Assembly: GCF_024699925.1 (NCBI RefSeq)
Contig: NZ_JAJOMX010000001.1
Location: forward strand, 3,448,001 to 3,512,000
Source: Mesorhizobium sp. J428
GTDB lineage: Bacteria; Pseudomonadota; Alphaproteobacteria; Rhizobiales; Rhizobiaceae
DNA: 64,000 nucleotides
Direction of reading: 5' to 3'
A program made the translations under genes and the position numbers. The stretch's first letter is position 1. Each line of letters opens with the position of its first letter. Shown in pieces: positions 1 to 9,243 of this stretch. The notes below the pieces were generated by a model, which ran no database searches, was not told the origin of the DNA, and saw only the letters and a list, made by a program, of their open reading frames with translations.

Positions 1-2
1 CG

Positions 3-749
3 CGCAGCATCGGACTGAAGCAGGTGCAGGGGCTGCTGGCGTCCGGCGATCCGGGAGAGATCGCGTCCGGGATGAGCGGGAAGAGCGCGGCGCTGCAGGG
101 CTTTCCCGCGCTGGAATTCGCGCTGTACGGCACCGGGTCGGAGAAGCTCGCGGCGGGCGATCCGTGGCGCTGCTCGGTCGCCGCCGCGATTTCGTCGAAC
201 ATTGCCTCGATCGCGGCGTCGGTCGCCGGGGAATGGGCCGACGGAATGCCGTTCGCCGCCTCGTTCTCTGCGCCCGCCGAGGGCAAGGAACCTTATCGGA
301 GCGAGGCGGAAATGCAGGGCGAGATCGTCAAGGCGCTCGCCACCGCGCTGCAGTTCGTCCGCTCCGCCGAACTGTCGCCGCCGCTGGGCGAGGCGCCGGC
401 CAAGGCCAACGGCCGCCGCGCGCCGATGTGGCGCAGCGACCTGACCGCGCCGCTGATCGCCGCGCAGGTGGACGGCGTGCGCAGGCTGCTGGCGACCGCC
501 GGCTATGAGCAGTCGCTGCCGGAAGACAGCCGCTACGTGGCTGCCTCGATCCGCTTCGAACTCGACAATGCGATCCGCACGCTGGGCCTGGTCAAGGGGC
601 CGGCCGAACAGGCGTTCGGCACAGAGCCCGACCGCGGCCGTTTCACCTACGCCGAACTCGCACTCCACCACGCTGGCGAGCTGATTGGCAGCGATCTTGC
701 CGCCGCGCTCGGCCTGACCATGGGGTTCAACGCGCTCGATGGAGATTGA
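3..749 (+). CDS. Imelysin-family (peptidase M75-like) protein, 5' end missing
   Basis: The reading frame is open from the window edge, so the N-terminus and any signal peptide lie outside. A GTG at 24 is in frame but is probably internal. The protein has a GFPALEFALYG segment, which resembles the GxHxxE region of imelysin proteins, followed by an alpha-helical, Ala-rich body. Imelysin family members are periplasmic and usually linked to iron uptake. The stop overlaps the start of the DUF1513 gene by 11 bases, so the two are cotranscribed. Imelysin plus DUF1513 is a familiar pair next to di-heme peroxidase-like genes in rhizobia (from memory). The family call is fairly secure; the exact substrate is not known. 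Confidence 0.75.
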   Translation, partial: RSIGLKQVQGLLASGDPGEIASGMSGKSAALQGFPALEFALYGTGSEKLAAGDPWRCSVAAAISSNIASIAASVAGEWADGMPFAASFSAPAEGKEPYRSEAEMQGEIVKALATALQFVRSAELSPPLGEAPAKANGRRAPMWRSDLTAPLIAAQVDGVRRLLATAGYEQSLPEDSRYVAASIRFELDNAIRTLGLVKGPAEQAFGTEPDRGRFTYAELALHHAGELIGSDLAAALGLTMGFNALDGD

Positions 750-1828
750 CCGCCGCACCTTCCTGACGCTTGTCGGCGCCGCCGCCATCGCGCCGTCGGG
801 GGCGATGGCCGCCGACGAGCAGCTCTATCTCGCGGCGCGGGCGCGGGGAGGCCAGCACGAGGTGGCCGTGCTCGACGCACGCGGCGTCGACCGGCTCGTG
901 CTGCCGATCGAGGACCGCGGCCACTCCTTTGCCATCGACCACGTCCGCCGCACGGCCGTCGCCTTTGCGCGTGCGCCGGGCCGCTATGCGGTCGCCTTCG
1001 ACATCGACGGCAAGGCCGTGCCGCAGCCGCTGGTCGCGGCCGAGGGCCGGCATTTCTTCGGCCACGGCATCTTCTCGCCGGACGGACGGCTGATGTTCGC
1101 CTCGGAGAACGACTATGAAGCCGGCAAGGGCGTGACCGGCATCTACGATGTCGGCAAGGGGTTTGCGCGGCTCGGCGAGTTCGACTGCGGCGGCATCGGC
1201 CCACACGACGTGGTGCTGATGCCGGACGGCAGGACCGCCTGTGTCGCCAATGGCGGCATCCTCACCCATCCCGACTACGACAAGCTGAAGCTCAACATCG
1301 ACACGATGGCGCCGAGCCTCGCCTATCTCGACATGGCGAGCGGCGACATCGTCGAGCAAGGTGGCGCTGCCGAAGGAGCTGCACAAGCTGTCGATCCGCC
1401 ACCTGATCGTCGATGCCCATGGCGCGGTCTGGTTCGGCTGCCAGTACGAGGGTGACAAGGGCGATCGTCCGCCGCTGGTCGGCCGCCACCGCCGCGGCCG
1501 CGAGGCGGAACTGTTCGCCGGGCCACCGGACCTGCTGCGCCGCATGGACAACTATATCGGCTCCGTTTCGGTCGATGCCTCGGGCGAGGTGGTGGCGACA
1601 TCCTCGCCGCTCGGCGGCCTTGTCGCCTTCTGGGATGCCGCGACCGGCCGCTATCTCGGCGAGCAGAGCATGGCCGACGTCTGCGGCGTGGCGCCCTTCA
1701 AGCCCGGCCACGTGCTGGCGACCACAGGACGGGGGGCCGTCGACGACATGTCGCCCGCGGCGCGCGCAGCGATCCTGGAGGAGTCCGCGGCGAATCCGGC
1801 CTGGGACAACCACCTGCGGCGGGTGTGA
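739..1828 (+). pseudogene. DUF1513 protein, broken by a single-base frameshift
   Basis: The first part (739 to about 1358) encodes a Tat-like leader (DRRTFLTLVGAAAIAPSGAMA) and a WD40/YVTN-like beta-propeller typical of DUF1513 proteins. The frame then fails, and the family sequence resumes in another frame from about 1361 (VALPKELHKLSIRHLIVDA) and runs to 1828. Removing one base from the CAAG at 1357-1360 would give an uninterrupted protein of about 360 residues reading DIVEQVALPKEL. DUF1513 proteins are periplasmic and accompany imelysin genes. The break may be a sequencing or assembly indel or a true mutation; the strong conservation after it suggests an error or a recent event. Confidence 0.8.
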
Positions 1829-1832
1829 GCCT

Positions 1833-2645
1833 TCACCCCAGCTCCACGCCGCGCCTGCGAGCCGCTTCCACTGCTTCCGTCAGCAGCGTCTTCAGCCGGT
1901 CCTCGCCCATCAGCACCGACAGCGCGGCGGCGGTCGTGCCGTTCGGGCTCGTCACCTGTTCGCGCAGGCGGGTGGGCGTTTCGTTGCTTTCCTTCGCAAG
2001 GCAGGCCGCGCCGTAGACGGTCTGCATGGCGAGCAGTTTCGCGGTGGCGGCAGGCAGGCCGGCAGCCTCGCCGGCGGCTGTGAGACATTCGATGAAATGG
2101 AAGATATAGGCGGGGCCGGAGCCAGACACGGCCGTCACCGCATCCATCAGGCTTTCGTCGTCGATCGTCGCCACCGCGCCCGATACGGACAGGAGGTCGG
2201 CGACGAAGGCGCTCGCCTCCTTCGTGACGTTCGGGTTGGCGAAGGTTACCATCATGCCCTTGCCGATCGCCGCCGGGGTGTTGGGCATGCAGCGCACGAC
2301 CGCGGCTGCTGCGCCCAATATCTCCTCGAACACCGCGATCCGCGTGCCTGCCGCGATGCTGAGATAGGTCGCGCCCATGCCGGCGAAGTGTTGATAGGTG
2401 GGCACGACGTCGCGCATCACCTGCGGCTTGACCGCGAAGATCACCAGTGTCGGCGCGGTCTCCTTGGGCATCTCCGCCGCGCTGGCGCCGGTGAGGGCTC
2501 CGAGCTCCGCGGCCCGCGCCCGCAGCGCCTCGTTAGGCTCCACAACGAACACTTCGTGCGGCTTGAGCTTGCCCGATGTCAGCCAACCCGACAGCATGGC
2601 ATGGCCCATATTGCCGCAGCCGACGAGAACAACCAGAACCGACAT
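1833..2645 (-). CDS. proC: Pyrroline-5-carboxylate reductase
   Basis: This 270-residue cytoplasmic enzyme makes proline from pyrroline-5-carboxylate with NAD(P)H. The N-terminus has the Rossmann motif LVGCGNMGHAM. The middle has the FAVKPQ segment, and the C-terminal part has the VSGSGPAYIF signature and a helical dimerisation domain ending in TLLTEAVEAARRRGVELG. The length is normal for the family. The ATG at 2645 has a GGAGGCG upstream on the minus strand. It lies 71 bases downstream of the polysaccharide polymerase gene on the same strand, but a functional link is unlikely. Confidence 0.95.
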   Translation of the reverse strand: MSVLVVLVGCGNMGHAMLSGWLTSGKLKPHEVFVVEPNEALRARAAELGALTGASAAEMPKETAPTLVIFAVKPQVMRDVVPTYQHFAGMGATYLSIAAGTRIAVFEEILGAAAAVVRCMPNTPAAIGKGMMVTFANPNVTKEASAFVADLLSVSGAVATIDDESLMDAVTAVSGSGPAYIFHFIECLTAAGEAAGLPAATAKLLAMQTVYGAACLAKESNETPTRLREQVTSPNGTTAAALSVLMGEDRLKTLLTEAVEAARRRGVELG

Positions 2646-2716
2646 TTTGCGCCTCCATTCCTGTCAGGGGAATGGACCGGCCTGCCGATCGTTGCAAGGG
2701 GCTGGAGAATACTCGC

Positions 2717-4036
2717 TCAATCCGGAATGCGGGTCGCCACTGGATAGCGCGCGACGAGCCGCAGTCCGAGCGTCGCCATGACGAAGAACAGCCAGACCGG
2801 ATCGGCGCGGCGGAAGAAGAAGGATTCGAGGAAGGCGTTGAGCGCGGTGAACAGCAGCATCATCATGAACATGTCCGCCAGCAGCACGTTCTCGCGCCGC
2901 GGTCCCGAGCGCAGGTAGTCGGACAGCGGGACGATGAGGAAGGCGATGACGGCGGCGATGAGCGCCGGGACGCCCATGATCACGGCGATGTCGAGATAGC
3001 CGTTGTGGCCGTGCACGATGCCGCGGATGTCCCAATCGCGGTCGAACGGCTGGTCGGTGTTCATCAGGAACGGGGTTCCCCAGAAGCTCTCGAAGCCGTA
3101 GCCGGTCCATGGCCGCTTCGCGATCATCTCGCCGGAGAACTCCCACAGCGCCGTGCGCCCGGTGTAGGTCATGCCCGGAAAATACTCGGCCGCGAGCTGC
3201 TTCAGCGGCGCGATGAAGACGATGCCGAGCGTGCCCAGCGCCGTGCCGACGATGGCGAGCGCGAAGATCAGCGGCACCAGCCGCCTCAGGCCGATGATGC
3301 CCGGCAGCATGACGAGCAGGATGGCCATCGGGACGAGGCCCGCGGTCGTCTTAGAGCCGGTATTGGCCATGAACAGCATCGCGCCGGCGAATAGGACCGT
3401 TCCGATCTTCCGCCAGCCGCGCCGCCACAGATAGAGGCCCATGAAGGACAGGCAGGCCATAACCGGGCCGGCGATGTTCTTGTGGCTGAAAGAGCCGCGC
3501 CAGAAGCCCGCATGCTGCGGTTCCATCGAATCCGCACTGTGGATCGCCTCGGTCGGAAAGGCGATGAGGCCGAAATAGCAGAGGCCGACCGTCACCAGCC
3601 CGGCGAAGGCGAACACTGTCGACAGGGAATCGGCGTCGCGCGGCACGGTCAGCACGGCTCCGATGGTCAATATGCCGATGAGCGTGAACATCGCGGCGCG
3701 GAAGGCCGAGGGCGCATCCGTCGCATGCATCACCGACAGCGCAAGGAAGGCGAGCAGGATCACCCACCACGGGCTGACTAGCGACATCAGCACGCGTCGG
3801 TCGACGAAGCAGGCGAGCGAGAAGATCGCGAGTGCGCCAAGCGAGCCGAAGCCGAGCTGGTTGACGATGTCGCCACCCTCCTGGACGCCGGGCGCAGGCG
3901 CCGGCTGGAACGGCTTGAAGGAGATGATGACGACCGTCAGCAGCGCGGCCGCGAGGATGGTGCCGATACGCCGCGCCGTGAAGGCGTCGGCGATGCGGTC
4001 CCAGTCAATTCTTCTCGGGAGTGCGGTACTGTTCAT
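2717..4036 (-). CDS. O-antigen ligase/polymerase family membrane protein (ExoQ-like)
   Basis: The product has about 439 residues and many hydrophobic segments, with a large loop containing TGRTALWEFSGEMIAKRPWTG and GIVHGHNGYLDI, typical of the Wzy/WaaL O-antigen ligase domain (PF04932). It probably polymerises or ligates polysaccharide repeat units at the periplasmic face of the inner membrane. I chose the ATG at 4036 (MNSTALPRR); an ATG at 4042 is equally possible. The frame extends upstream to 4177 only as antisense-free overlap with the glycosyltransferase gene. It overlaps that gene by about 32 bases, so they form one operon. ExoQ of succinoglycan synthesis has a similar length. Confidence 0.85.
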   Translation of the reverse strand: MNSTALPRRIDWDRIADAFTARRIGTILAAALLTVVIISFKPFQPAPAPGVQEGGDIVNQLGFGSLGALAIFSLACFVDRRVLMSLVSPWWVILLAFLALSVMHATDAPSAFRAAMFTLIGILTIGAVLTVPRDADSLSTVFAFAGLVTVGLCYFGLIAFPTEAIHSADSMEPQHAGFWRGSFSHKNIAGPVMACLSFMGLYLWRRGWRKIGTVLFAGAMLFMANTGSKTTAGLVPMAILLVMLPGIIGLRRLVPLIFALAIVGTALGTLGIVFIAPLKQLAAEYFPGMTYTGRTALWEFSGEMIAKRPWTGYGFESFWGTPFLMNTDQPFDRDWDIRGIVHGHNGYLDIAVIMGVPALIAAVIAFLIVPLSDYLRSGPRRENVLLADMFMMMLLFTALNAFLESFFFRRADPVWLFFVMATLGLRLVARYPVATRIPD

Positions 4037-5003
4037 TGGCATAGCCGAATTCGGCGCCGATCCGGCCCAGAGCAACATAGATCGGATAGAGTGCGATCGA
4101 TGTCGAGCCGGAACTGGCGTAACGCGCGGCGGCCCTGAGCGGCGAGGCACCAAGCAATGCCAGGCTGCGCGCGACAACCTTGAGCTTGCCGAGAGGGTCC
4201 GCGGCCCGCTTGCGCTTCTCGACCAGGGTCGAGATCACGCCGTTGCGCAGCGCGCGCGCCCGGATCCAGTCCGCCTTGACGCGCCGCTCGGGCACAGCTT
4301 CGTAGACCGGGGCTTCCGCGCACCAGCCGAGCCGGAAGCCGGCGGCCGCCGAGCGCGAGAGAAAGTCGCTGTCGCCGCCGCCCATGAAATTGAACGCGAG
4401 CTCCAGAAAGGGCGAGCCCATCTTCTCCAGCACGTGGCGCCCGATCAGCAGATTGCCGGACGAGTAGAGGGCCGGCACGAGGCCGCTCGTCTTGTAGGGC
4501 GTCGAGAAGACCGGATGGCTTTCCCAGTGCTGGTGCGCCGGATTGTCGAACACGGGCAGCTGCGGCCCGCCGACGATGTCGGCCGGCAACGTTTCCGCCG
4601 CCCGGCACATCCGCTCCAGCCAGTCCGGATCGGCGATCTCGTCGTCGTCGATGACGAGGAGGTGGCGGAAATTCGGGAACTGGATCAGCGCGGTGAGCCA
4701 GCCGGCATTGTAGGCGCTGCAATTGCCGCGCTCATGCGCGATGATCAGCAGGCCGGGAATGCGGCCGCTGTCGAACCACGGGCCCGCCGCCGTCACGCCC
4801 TCCCGGCCCTCGGCGTCGTTCTCCATCACAATCACGGCAAGGCGGCGCTGCGTGCGCTGCCGCTCGAGCGAGGCGAGCGTTTCCAGCACCTGCTTGGGGC
4901 GGCGGAAGGTCGGCATCGTCACAACCACGTCCACGGCCTGCGCATCGAGGCCGGGGCTGCGGGCGACGAGCGAGATCGCCGGGTCGGAAGGACGGGGGTT
5001 CAT
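4005..5003 (-). CDS. Family 2 glycosyltransferase (ExoM/ExoA-like)
   Basis: The 332-residue protein starts with a GT-A fold: VVVTMPTFRRPKQVLETLASLERQ, an HLLVIDDDEIADPDWLERM metal-binding DxD region, and a later GGGDSDFLSR segment. These are typical of GT2 enzymes that add sugars to a lipid-linked repeat unit on the cytoplasmic side of the inner membrane. The C-terminal part has a hydrophobic stretch that may bind the membrane. It is the first gene of a two-gene minus-strand unit with the ExoQ-like polymerase. Donor and acceptor cannot be read from sequence. Confidence 0.88.
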   Translation of the reverse strand: MNPRPSDPAISLVARSPGLDAQAVDVVVTMPTFRRPKQVLETLASLERQRTQRRLAVIVMENDAEGREGVTAAGPWFDSGRIPGLLIIAHERGNCSAYNAGWLTALIQFPNFRHLLVIDDDEIADPDWLERMCRAAETLPADIVGGPQLPVFDNPAHQHWESHPVFSTPYKTSGLVPALYSSGNLLIGRHVLEKMGSPFLELAFNFMGGGDSDFLSRSAAAGFRLGWCAEAPVYEAVPERRVKADWIRARALRNGVISTLVEKRKRAADPLGKLKVVARSLALLGASPLRAAARYASSGSTSIALYPIYVALGRIGAEFGYANEQYRTPEKN

Positions 5004-5147
5004 GTCGGCGCAATGCGTCCGTTTGGCTCCGAATGTCTATGAGGCTTCGTGATTAAGGGCCCGTTAAAAGCCCTGAACGCGACAGCTGGAGGTTGATTTC
5101 TGATGCCGTTGCTCTCAAGGTGACGTTCACATCTCGACCGGACAACA

Positions 5148-6269
5148 ATGCCGATGCGGCCAGAAAACCTGCCAGCCCTAACGTCTCTTCGTTTCCTCGC
5201 CGCTGGTGCAATTGTCGCATTCCACCTCGGGAAGCAGTTCGATCTCTACCGTGCCGGAATCCTGGCCAATGGGGTGTCGTTCTTTTTTGTGTTGTCAGGC
5301 TTCATCCTAGCCTACAATTATCGTGATCTGCCAGATGGCACGGGGCGCTACCTCGTATCGAGATTCGCCCGGATCTGGCCCATACATCTGGTGACTTTCC
5401 TGCTGGCTTGCCTGGCACTGGCTCCCTCGGGCGATGTCCTGTCGGCGATTGCAAATCTGCTGTTGCTTCAAGCCTGGTTTCCGCATTCCGCATATGTGCT
5501 CTCGTACAATTCGGTGTCGTGGAGCATTTCTGTCGAGGCCTTTTTTTACATCCTGCTACCATTGCTATTGGTGGCGAGTCGGCTCGGCTTGATCGTAGCC
5601 GGCATCGCGTCGGCTTCTTTTCTTGCCGCTTGGCTCGTTGGTCAATCGGGCTTGTTCGATGCGGCAACGCAGCGTCATTTTTCGCTGCATTTTCCGCCGA
5701 TGCGACTGGCGGAATTCGCGTTCGGCGTGCTCGTCGCCCGCTGGTTCGCCGGTGGGCGCGCGGGGCATCGGATATTGTCTGGAACTGCGGCGGAAATTGG
5801 CTCGCTGCTCGTGGTCGTCGCCTGGCTCCTGCTGCTCCGCGAGGCGGCGGCTTCGCTGCGGGCAAGCGGCAATGTCGCGCTGTTCTCCTGGCTCGCAATT
5901 TGTGCCGGATTCCCCGCATTCGGCCTCCTGATATGCGTGTTCGCAAACGGGGCTGGGGTGTTGTCACGGTTGCTGAGCTTACGCCCCTTCGTCCTGCTGG
6001 GAGAGATCAGTTTCGTCACGTACATGTGGCACCAACTCGTTCTGCACTTCATCAGGAGGCAGGGGTACGTCGAAGAGTTCGGCACCGGCGCGGTGCTAAC
6101 CCTTGGGCTGGTGGCCGTATATGGAGGATCCTATCTGCTGTGGCGGTTCATCGAGGTTCCTGCCCGCAGAATTATCCTGGCGAATGTACGATTTTGGCCG
6201 GCAGCAGGAGAGCGTTGCTGGCGTCTAATGCCAGATGCATGTTCCTCCGGCGCCATGAAGACGGGTTAA
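5148..6269 (+). CDS. Acyltransferase 3 family membrane protein (OafA-like)
   Basis: The 373-residue protein has about ten membrane segments and the family motif LTSLRFLAAGAIVAFHLGKQF, with the conserved Arg and His near the N-terminus (PF01757). Such proteins O-acetylate or otherwise acylate cell-surface polysaccharide. Inside a polysaccharide locus this probably decorates the exported polymer. Codon use is visibly less GC-rich than in its neighbours (for example TTTTTTTAC near 5541), which suggests later acquisition. It stands alone between a minus-strand unit and a plus-strand unit. The ATG at 5148 has only a weak ribosome site; the ATG at 5154 is an alternative. Confidence 0.88.
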   Translation: MPMRPENLPALTSLRFLAAGAIVAFHLGKQFDLYRAGILANGVSFFFVLSGFILAYNYRDLPDGTGRYLVSRFARIWPIHLVTFLLACLALAPSGDVLSAIANLLLLQAWFPHSAYVLSYNSVSWSISVEAFFYILLPLLLVASRLGLIVAGIASASFLAAWLVGQSGLFDAATQRHFSLHFPPMRLAEFAFGVLVARWFAGGRAGHRILSGTAAEIGSLLVVVAWLLLLREAAASLRASGNVALFSWLAICAGFPAFGLLICVFANGAGVLSRLLSLRPFVLLGEISFVTYMWHQLVLHFIRRQGYVEEFGTGAVLTLGLVAVYGGSYLLWRFIEVPARRIILANVRFWPAAGERCWRLMPDACSSGAMKTG

Positions 6270-6280
6270 CCGCACATTAA
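6266..6280. promoter_or_regulatory. CtrA-like box TTAA-N7-TTAA
   Basis: The sequence TTAACCGCACATTAA fits the alphaproteobacterial CtrA consensus TTAA-N7-TTAA, with the extra CC often seen in full sites. It overlaps the acyltransferase stop and lies about 120 bases before the glycosyltransferase operon at 6403. The site is short, so chance is a real alternative. Confidence 0.35.
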
Positions 6281-6402
6281 ACAAATATTATCTTCGGCTG
6301 CCGCTCAGTCCGAATTCCGATACGCCGAAGGTAATTTCGGATACCGGCTTAACCCCTCCGAGATGCGCTCGTGCTAACGCCTCGTGGCAACAGGAAGCCG
6401 CA

Positions 6403-7578
6403 ATGCATCTGGTATTCGCCACCTCCATCGTCCCTTCCGGAACCGCCACGACGGGCTATGAGATCGCCAATGCCGCGATCGTCGACGCGCTGCGGCGGGC
6501 GGGCGTCAGGGTTACGGTGCTCGGCTTCATCTGGCCGGGCGCGGCGCCGTCCGATCCCGAGCATACGATTGTCCTTGGCGAGGTCGATGTCCGGACGGAT
6601 AATGCATCGGGTCTGCAGAAGGCGAGCTGGCTGCTCAAGGCGATGTCGACCGGCCTTACATTTTCCTCTGTGAAACTGCGCGCGGCGACGCCCGACCAGG
6701 TCCGCGCGGCGCTTGCCTCGATCGGGCCGCATGACGGCTATGTCCTCAACGCCGCCCAGTTCGCCGGCGCCTTCGAGGGCGTGTTCCGCGACCGGCCGTC
6801 GATCTTCGTCGCGCACAATGTCGAATACCGTTCGGCCGAGGAGAACGCGGCGGCTGCGCGCGGGCTGATGCAGAAAGTGCTTTATACGCGTGAGGCAGGC
6901 CTGCTGCGGGGCATCGAGCGCCGGCTGTGCGACCGTGCCGATTTCGTCTGGACGCTGGCCGAGGACGACCGGCCGCTCCTCGGCATCGATCAAAACGACC
7001 GCTCGTCCGCGCTGCCGCTCGTGACGCGCCTCGAGCCGCCTCCGCCGCCGGGTCCGCGCGAGACGACCTGCGACGCGGCGCTGATCGGCACCTGGACCTG
7101 GCAGCCGAACCGCATCGGCCTTGAATGGTTCCTCGGCGAGGTGGTGCCTCATCTTCCGGCCGATTTCACCGTCCGGATCGCCGGCAAGACGCCCTCCGAC
7201 CTCGCGAGCGCACATCCCGGCGTGAAGTTCGTCGGCTTCGTGCCGGATGCGACCGAGTTCGTGCGCTCAGCTCGCGTGATCCCGCTCGCTAGCCGCGCCG
7301 GCACCGGCGTCCAGCTCAAGACGATCGAGACCTTTGAGCTGGGCCTGCCCTCCGTTGCGACGCCGCGGTCGCTGCGCGGCATCGCCAACGTGCCGGACAA
7401 CTGCGTGATCGCCGACGATCCTGTGGGGTTTGCGCGTGCGCTGGTCGATGTTGCGCGCAATCCCGGGCCGGACGCCGACGGCCGTGCGTTCCACGCCGCG
7501 CAGCGCGCCGCGCTCGACCGCGAGATCGCACGCGGCCTCGCCCGCATTGCCGCCGCCGGACATGAGGCCGCGGCATGA
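6403..7578 (+). CDS. Family 4-type glycosyltransferase
   Basis: The 391-residue protein shows the GT-B architecture. The N-terminal half begins MHLVFATSIVPSGTATTGYEIANAAIVDALRRAG, and the C-terminal donor-binding half contains VKFVGFVPDATEFVRSARVIPLASRAGTGVQLKTIETFELGLPSVATPRSLRG. This is the usual Rossmann fold with a sugar-nucleotide pocket, probably a cytoplasmic step in repeat-unit assembly. The start has a good AGGAAG site. Its end overlaps the next gene by four bases (ATGA), so 6403-9243 is a three-gene operon. The sugar specificity is unknown. Confidence 0.85.
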   Translation: MHLVFATSIVPSGTATTGYEIANAAIVDALRRAGVRVTVLGFIWPGAAPSDPEHTIVLGEVDVRTDNASGLQKASWLLKAMSTGLTFSSVKLRAATPDQVRAALASIGPHDGYVLNAAQFAGAFEGVFRDRPSIFVAHNVEYRSAEENAAAARGLMQKVLYTREAGLLRGIERRLCDRADFVWTLAEDDRPLLGIDQNDRSSALPLVTRLEPPPPPGPRETTCDAALIGTWTWQPNRIGLEWFLGEVVPHLPADFTVRIAGKTPSDLASAHPGVKFVGFVPDATEFVRSARVIPLASRAGTGVQLKTIETFELGLPSVATPRSLRGIANVPDNCVIADDPVGFARALVDVARNPGPDADGRAFHAAQRAALDREIARGLARIAAAGHEAAA

Positions 7579-8375
7579 ATCTCCAACCCTCGCCGCCGCC
7601 CCAGCCCCGCCAGCCTTCGATGGAGATCCTGGGCGTGCCGGTGGTGGCCATGGGCTGGCAGGAGGCGCTGGACATCCTCGGCGGATATCTGCGCAACCGC
7701 TTTTTCATGCCGGTCGGCTTTCTCAACGCGCACAATGCCAACGTCGCCTGCGCCGACCGCGAGTTCGCCCGCGCGCTCGACAGCTTCCTCGTCCTTCCCG
7801 ATGGCGTGGGCGTGGACATCGCGGCGAAATGGCTGCACGGCCGACCCTTCCCGGCGAATCTCAACGGCACCGATTTCGTGCCGGCACTGATCGCGTCGAT
7901 ATCCTCACCGTTGAAGGTGGCGCTGCTCGGCGCGACGCAGGAGAACGCCGGCGGCGCGGCCGAGCAACTGTCCGCCCTTGCACCCCAGCACGAGTATCGC
8001 GTCATCCACGATGGCTACTTCACCAAGGAGCAGGAGCCGGACATCATCGCCGACATCGCCGACTATCGGCCGGACATTCTGCTCGTCGCCATGGGCGTGC
8101 CGCGGCAGGAACTGTGGATCGAGCGCAACCTGACGTCCATCCACTGCACGATGCCGATCGCCGTCGGAGCGCTGCTCGACTTCCTCTCCGGCCGCGTGCC
8201 GCGCGCGCCGCTCTGGGTGCGTCGTCTGAGGCTCGAATGGCTCTACCGCCTCTGGATCGAGCCCGGCCGGCTGTGGCGGCGCTACGTCGTCGGCAACCCG
8301 CTTTTCCTGGCGCGGGTGCTGGCACAGAAATTCGGCGGCTACCGCGCCGGCACGGAGCGCGTGCGCGATGCATGA
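7575..8375 (+). CDS. WecG/TagA/CpsF family glycosyltransferase
   Basis: The 266-residue protein matches family GT26 (PF03808): EILGVPVVAMGWQEALDIL at the start, then NAHNANVACADREFARALD, LPDGVGVDIAAKWLHG and DILLVAMGVPRQELWIERN. These enzymes transfer ManNAc-uronic acid, ManNAc or glucuronic acid to lipid-linked intermediates at the inner membrane. The family catalytic Asp in the LPDG segment is present. It overlaps its upstream neighbour by four bases and its downstream neighbour by eight, so expression is coupled. Confidence 0.92.
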   Translation: MNLQPSPPPQPRQPSMEILGVPVVAMGWQEALDILGGYLRNRFFMPVGFLNAHNANVACADREFARALDSFLVLPDGVGVDIAAKWLHGRPFPANLNGTDFVPALIASISSPLKVALLGATQENAGGAAEQLSALAPQHEYRVIHDGYFTKEQEPDIIADIADYRPDILLVAMGVPRQELWIERNLTSIHCTMPIAVGALLDFLSGRVPRAPLWVRRLRLEWLYRLWIEPGRLWRRYVVGNPLFLARVLAQKFGGYRAGTERVRDA

Positions 8376-9243
8376 CGTGCTTCGCCGCACGAACGCGATT
8401 GTCACGGCAAGCTACAAGCCGGATCTGGAGCGCTGCCGGCTGCTGTGCGAGACGGTGGACCGCTACGTCACCGGCCATTCGCATCACTATATCCTGGTCG
8501 CCTCTGAGGATGTCGCGCTGTTCCGGCAGCTCGAAGGGCCACAACGGACGGTGGTGGACGAGCACGACCTGCTGCCGTCCTGGCTGCGGTCCTTTCCCGA
8601 TCCGCTCTCCCGCTTCCGCAAGCGGGTCTGGCTGTCCGTGCGCACGATGCCGTTGCGCGGCTGGCACGTGCAGCAGCTGCGCCGCATCGCTATCGCGCAT
8701 CATGTCGGCGAGGAGGCGCTGGTCTATTGCGATTCCGATGTCGCCTTCCTGCGCCCCTTCGATTGCCGTTCCCTGTGGGACGGGGGCGACCTGCGCCTCT
8801 TCCGCCGCGACGGCGCGCTTGCCGACGAGGGCCTCGACGACCAGCGGCTGTGGGCGAGCAATGCAGGCAAGATTCTCGGCCTCTCGGCGCAGCCGCGGAA
8901 CGACTACATCGCGACCGTCATCGCCTGGCGCCGCGACGCCGCGGTGACGATGTGCCAGCGCATCGAGCAGGTGACCGGCCGTCACTGGGTGGCCGGCATC
9001 GCCTCGAACAGGCATTTCTCCGAATGCATGATCTACGGCCGCTACGCGGACGAGGTGCTGGAAGGGCAGGGGCACTTCCACGCCTCGAACGAGCTCTGCC
9101 GCGTTTACTGGACCGGACCTGCTCTGTCGGACGAGACGTTCCGCGAATTCGTCGCCGCCATGAGTCCGGACCAGGTGGCGATCGGCATGCAGTCGTTCAT
9201 CGGCACCGATGTCGGCCGCATCCGCCGGCTCATCGAGGCCTGA
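8368..9243 (+). CDS. DUF6492-like putative glycosyltransferase
   Basis: The 291-residue protein is not clearly a classical glycosyltransferase. It starts with NAIVTASYKPDLERCRLLCETVDRYV, has a VYCDSDVAFLRPFD segment that looks like a GT-A DxD site, and ends with a WTGPALSDETFREFV region. I think it belongs to DUF6492, which is found in exopolysaccharide loci. It overlaps the WecG-type gene by eight bases, so it probably adds a sugar in the same pathway. Its stop abuts the convergent flippase stop (TGATCA). Confidence 0.65.
   Translation: MHDVLRRTNAIVTASYKPDLERCRLLCETVDRYVTGHSHHYILVASEDVALFRQLEGPQRTVVDEHDLLPSWLRSFPDPLSRFRKRVWLSVRTMPLRGWHVQQLRRIAIAHHVGEEALVYCDSDVAFLRPFDCRSLWDGGDLRLFRRDGALADEGLDDQRLWASNAGKILGLSAQPRNDYIATVIAWRRDAAVTMCQRIEQVTGRHWVAGIASNRHFSECMIYGRYADEVLEGQGHFHASNELCRVYWTGPALSDETFREFVAAMSPDQVAIGMQSFIGTDVGRIRRLIEA

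Noticed and set aside
2576..5052. Several long plus-strand frames opposite the polymerase and GT2 genes
   Set aside because: They are Arg/Glu/His-rich shadows of conserved minus-strand genes without ribosome sites or domains.
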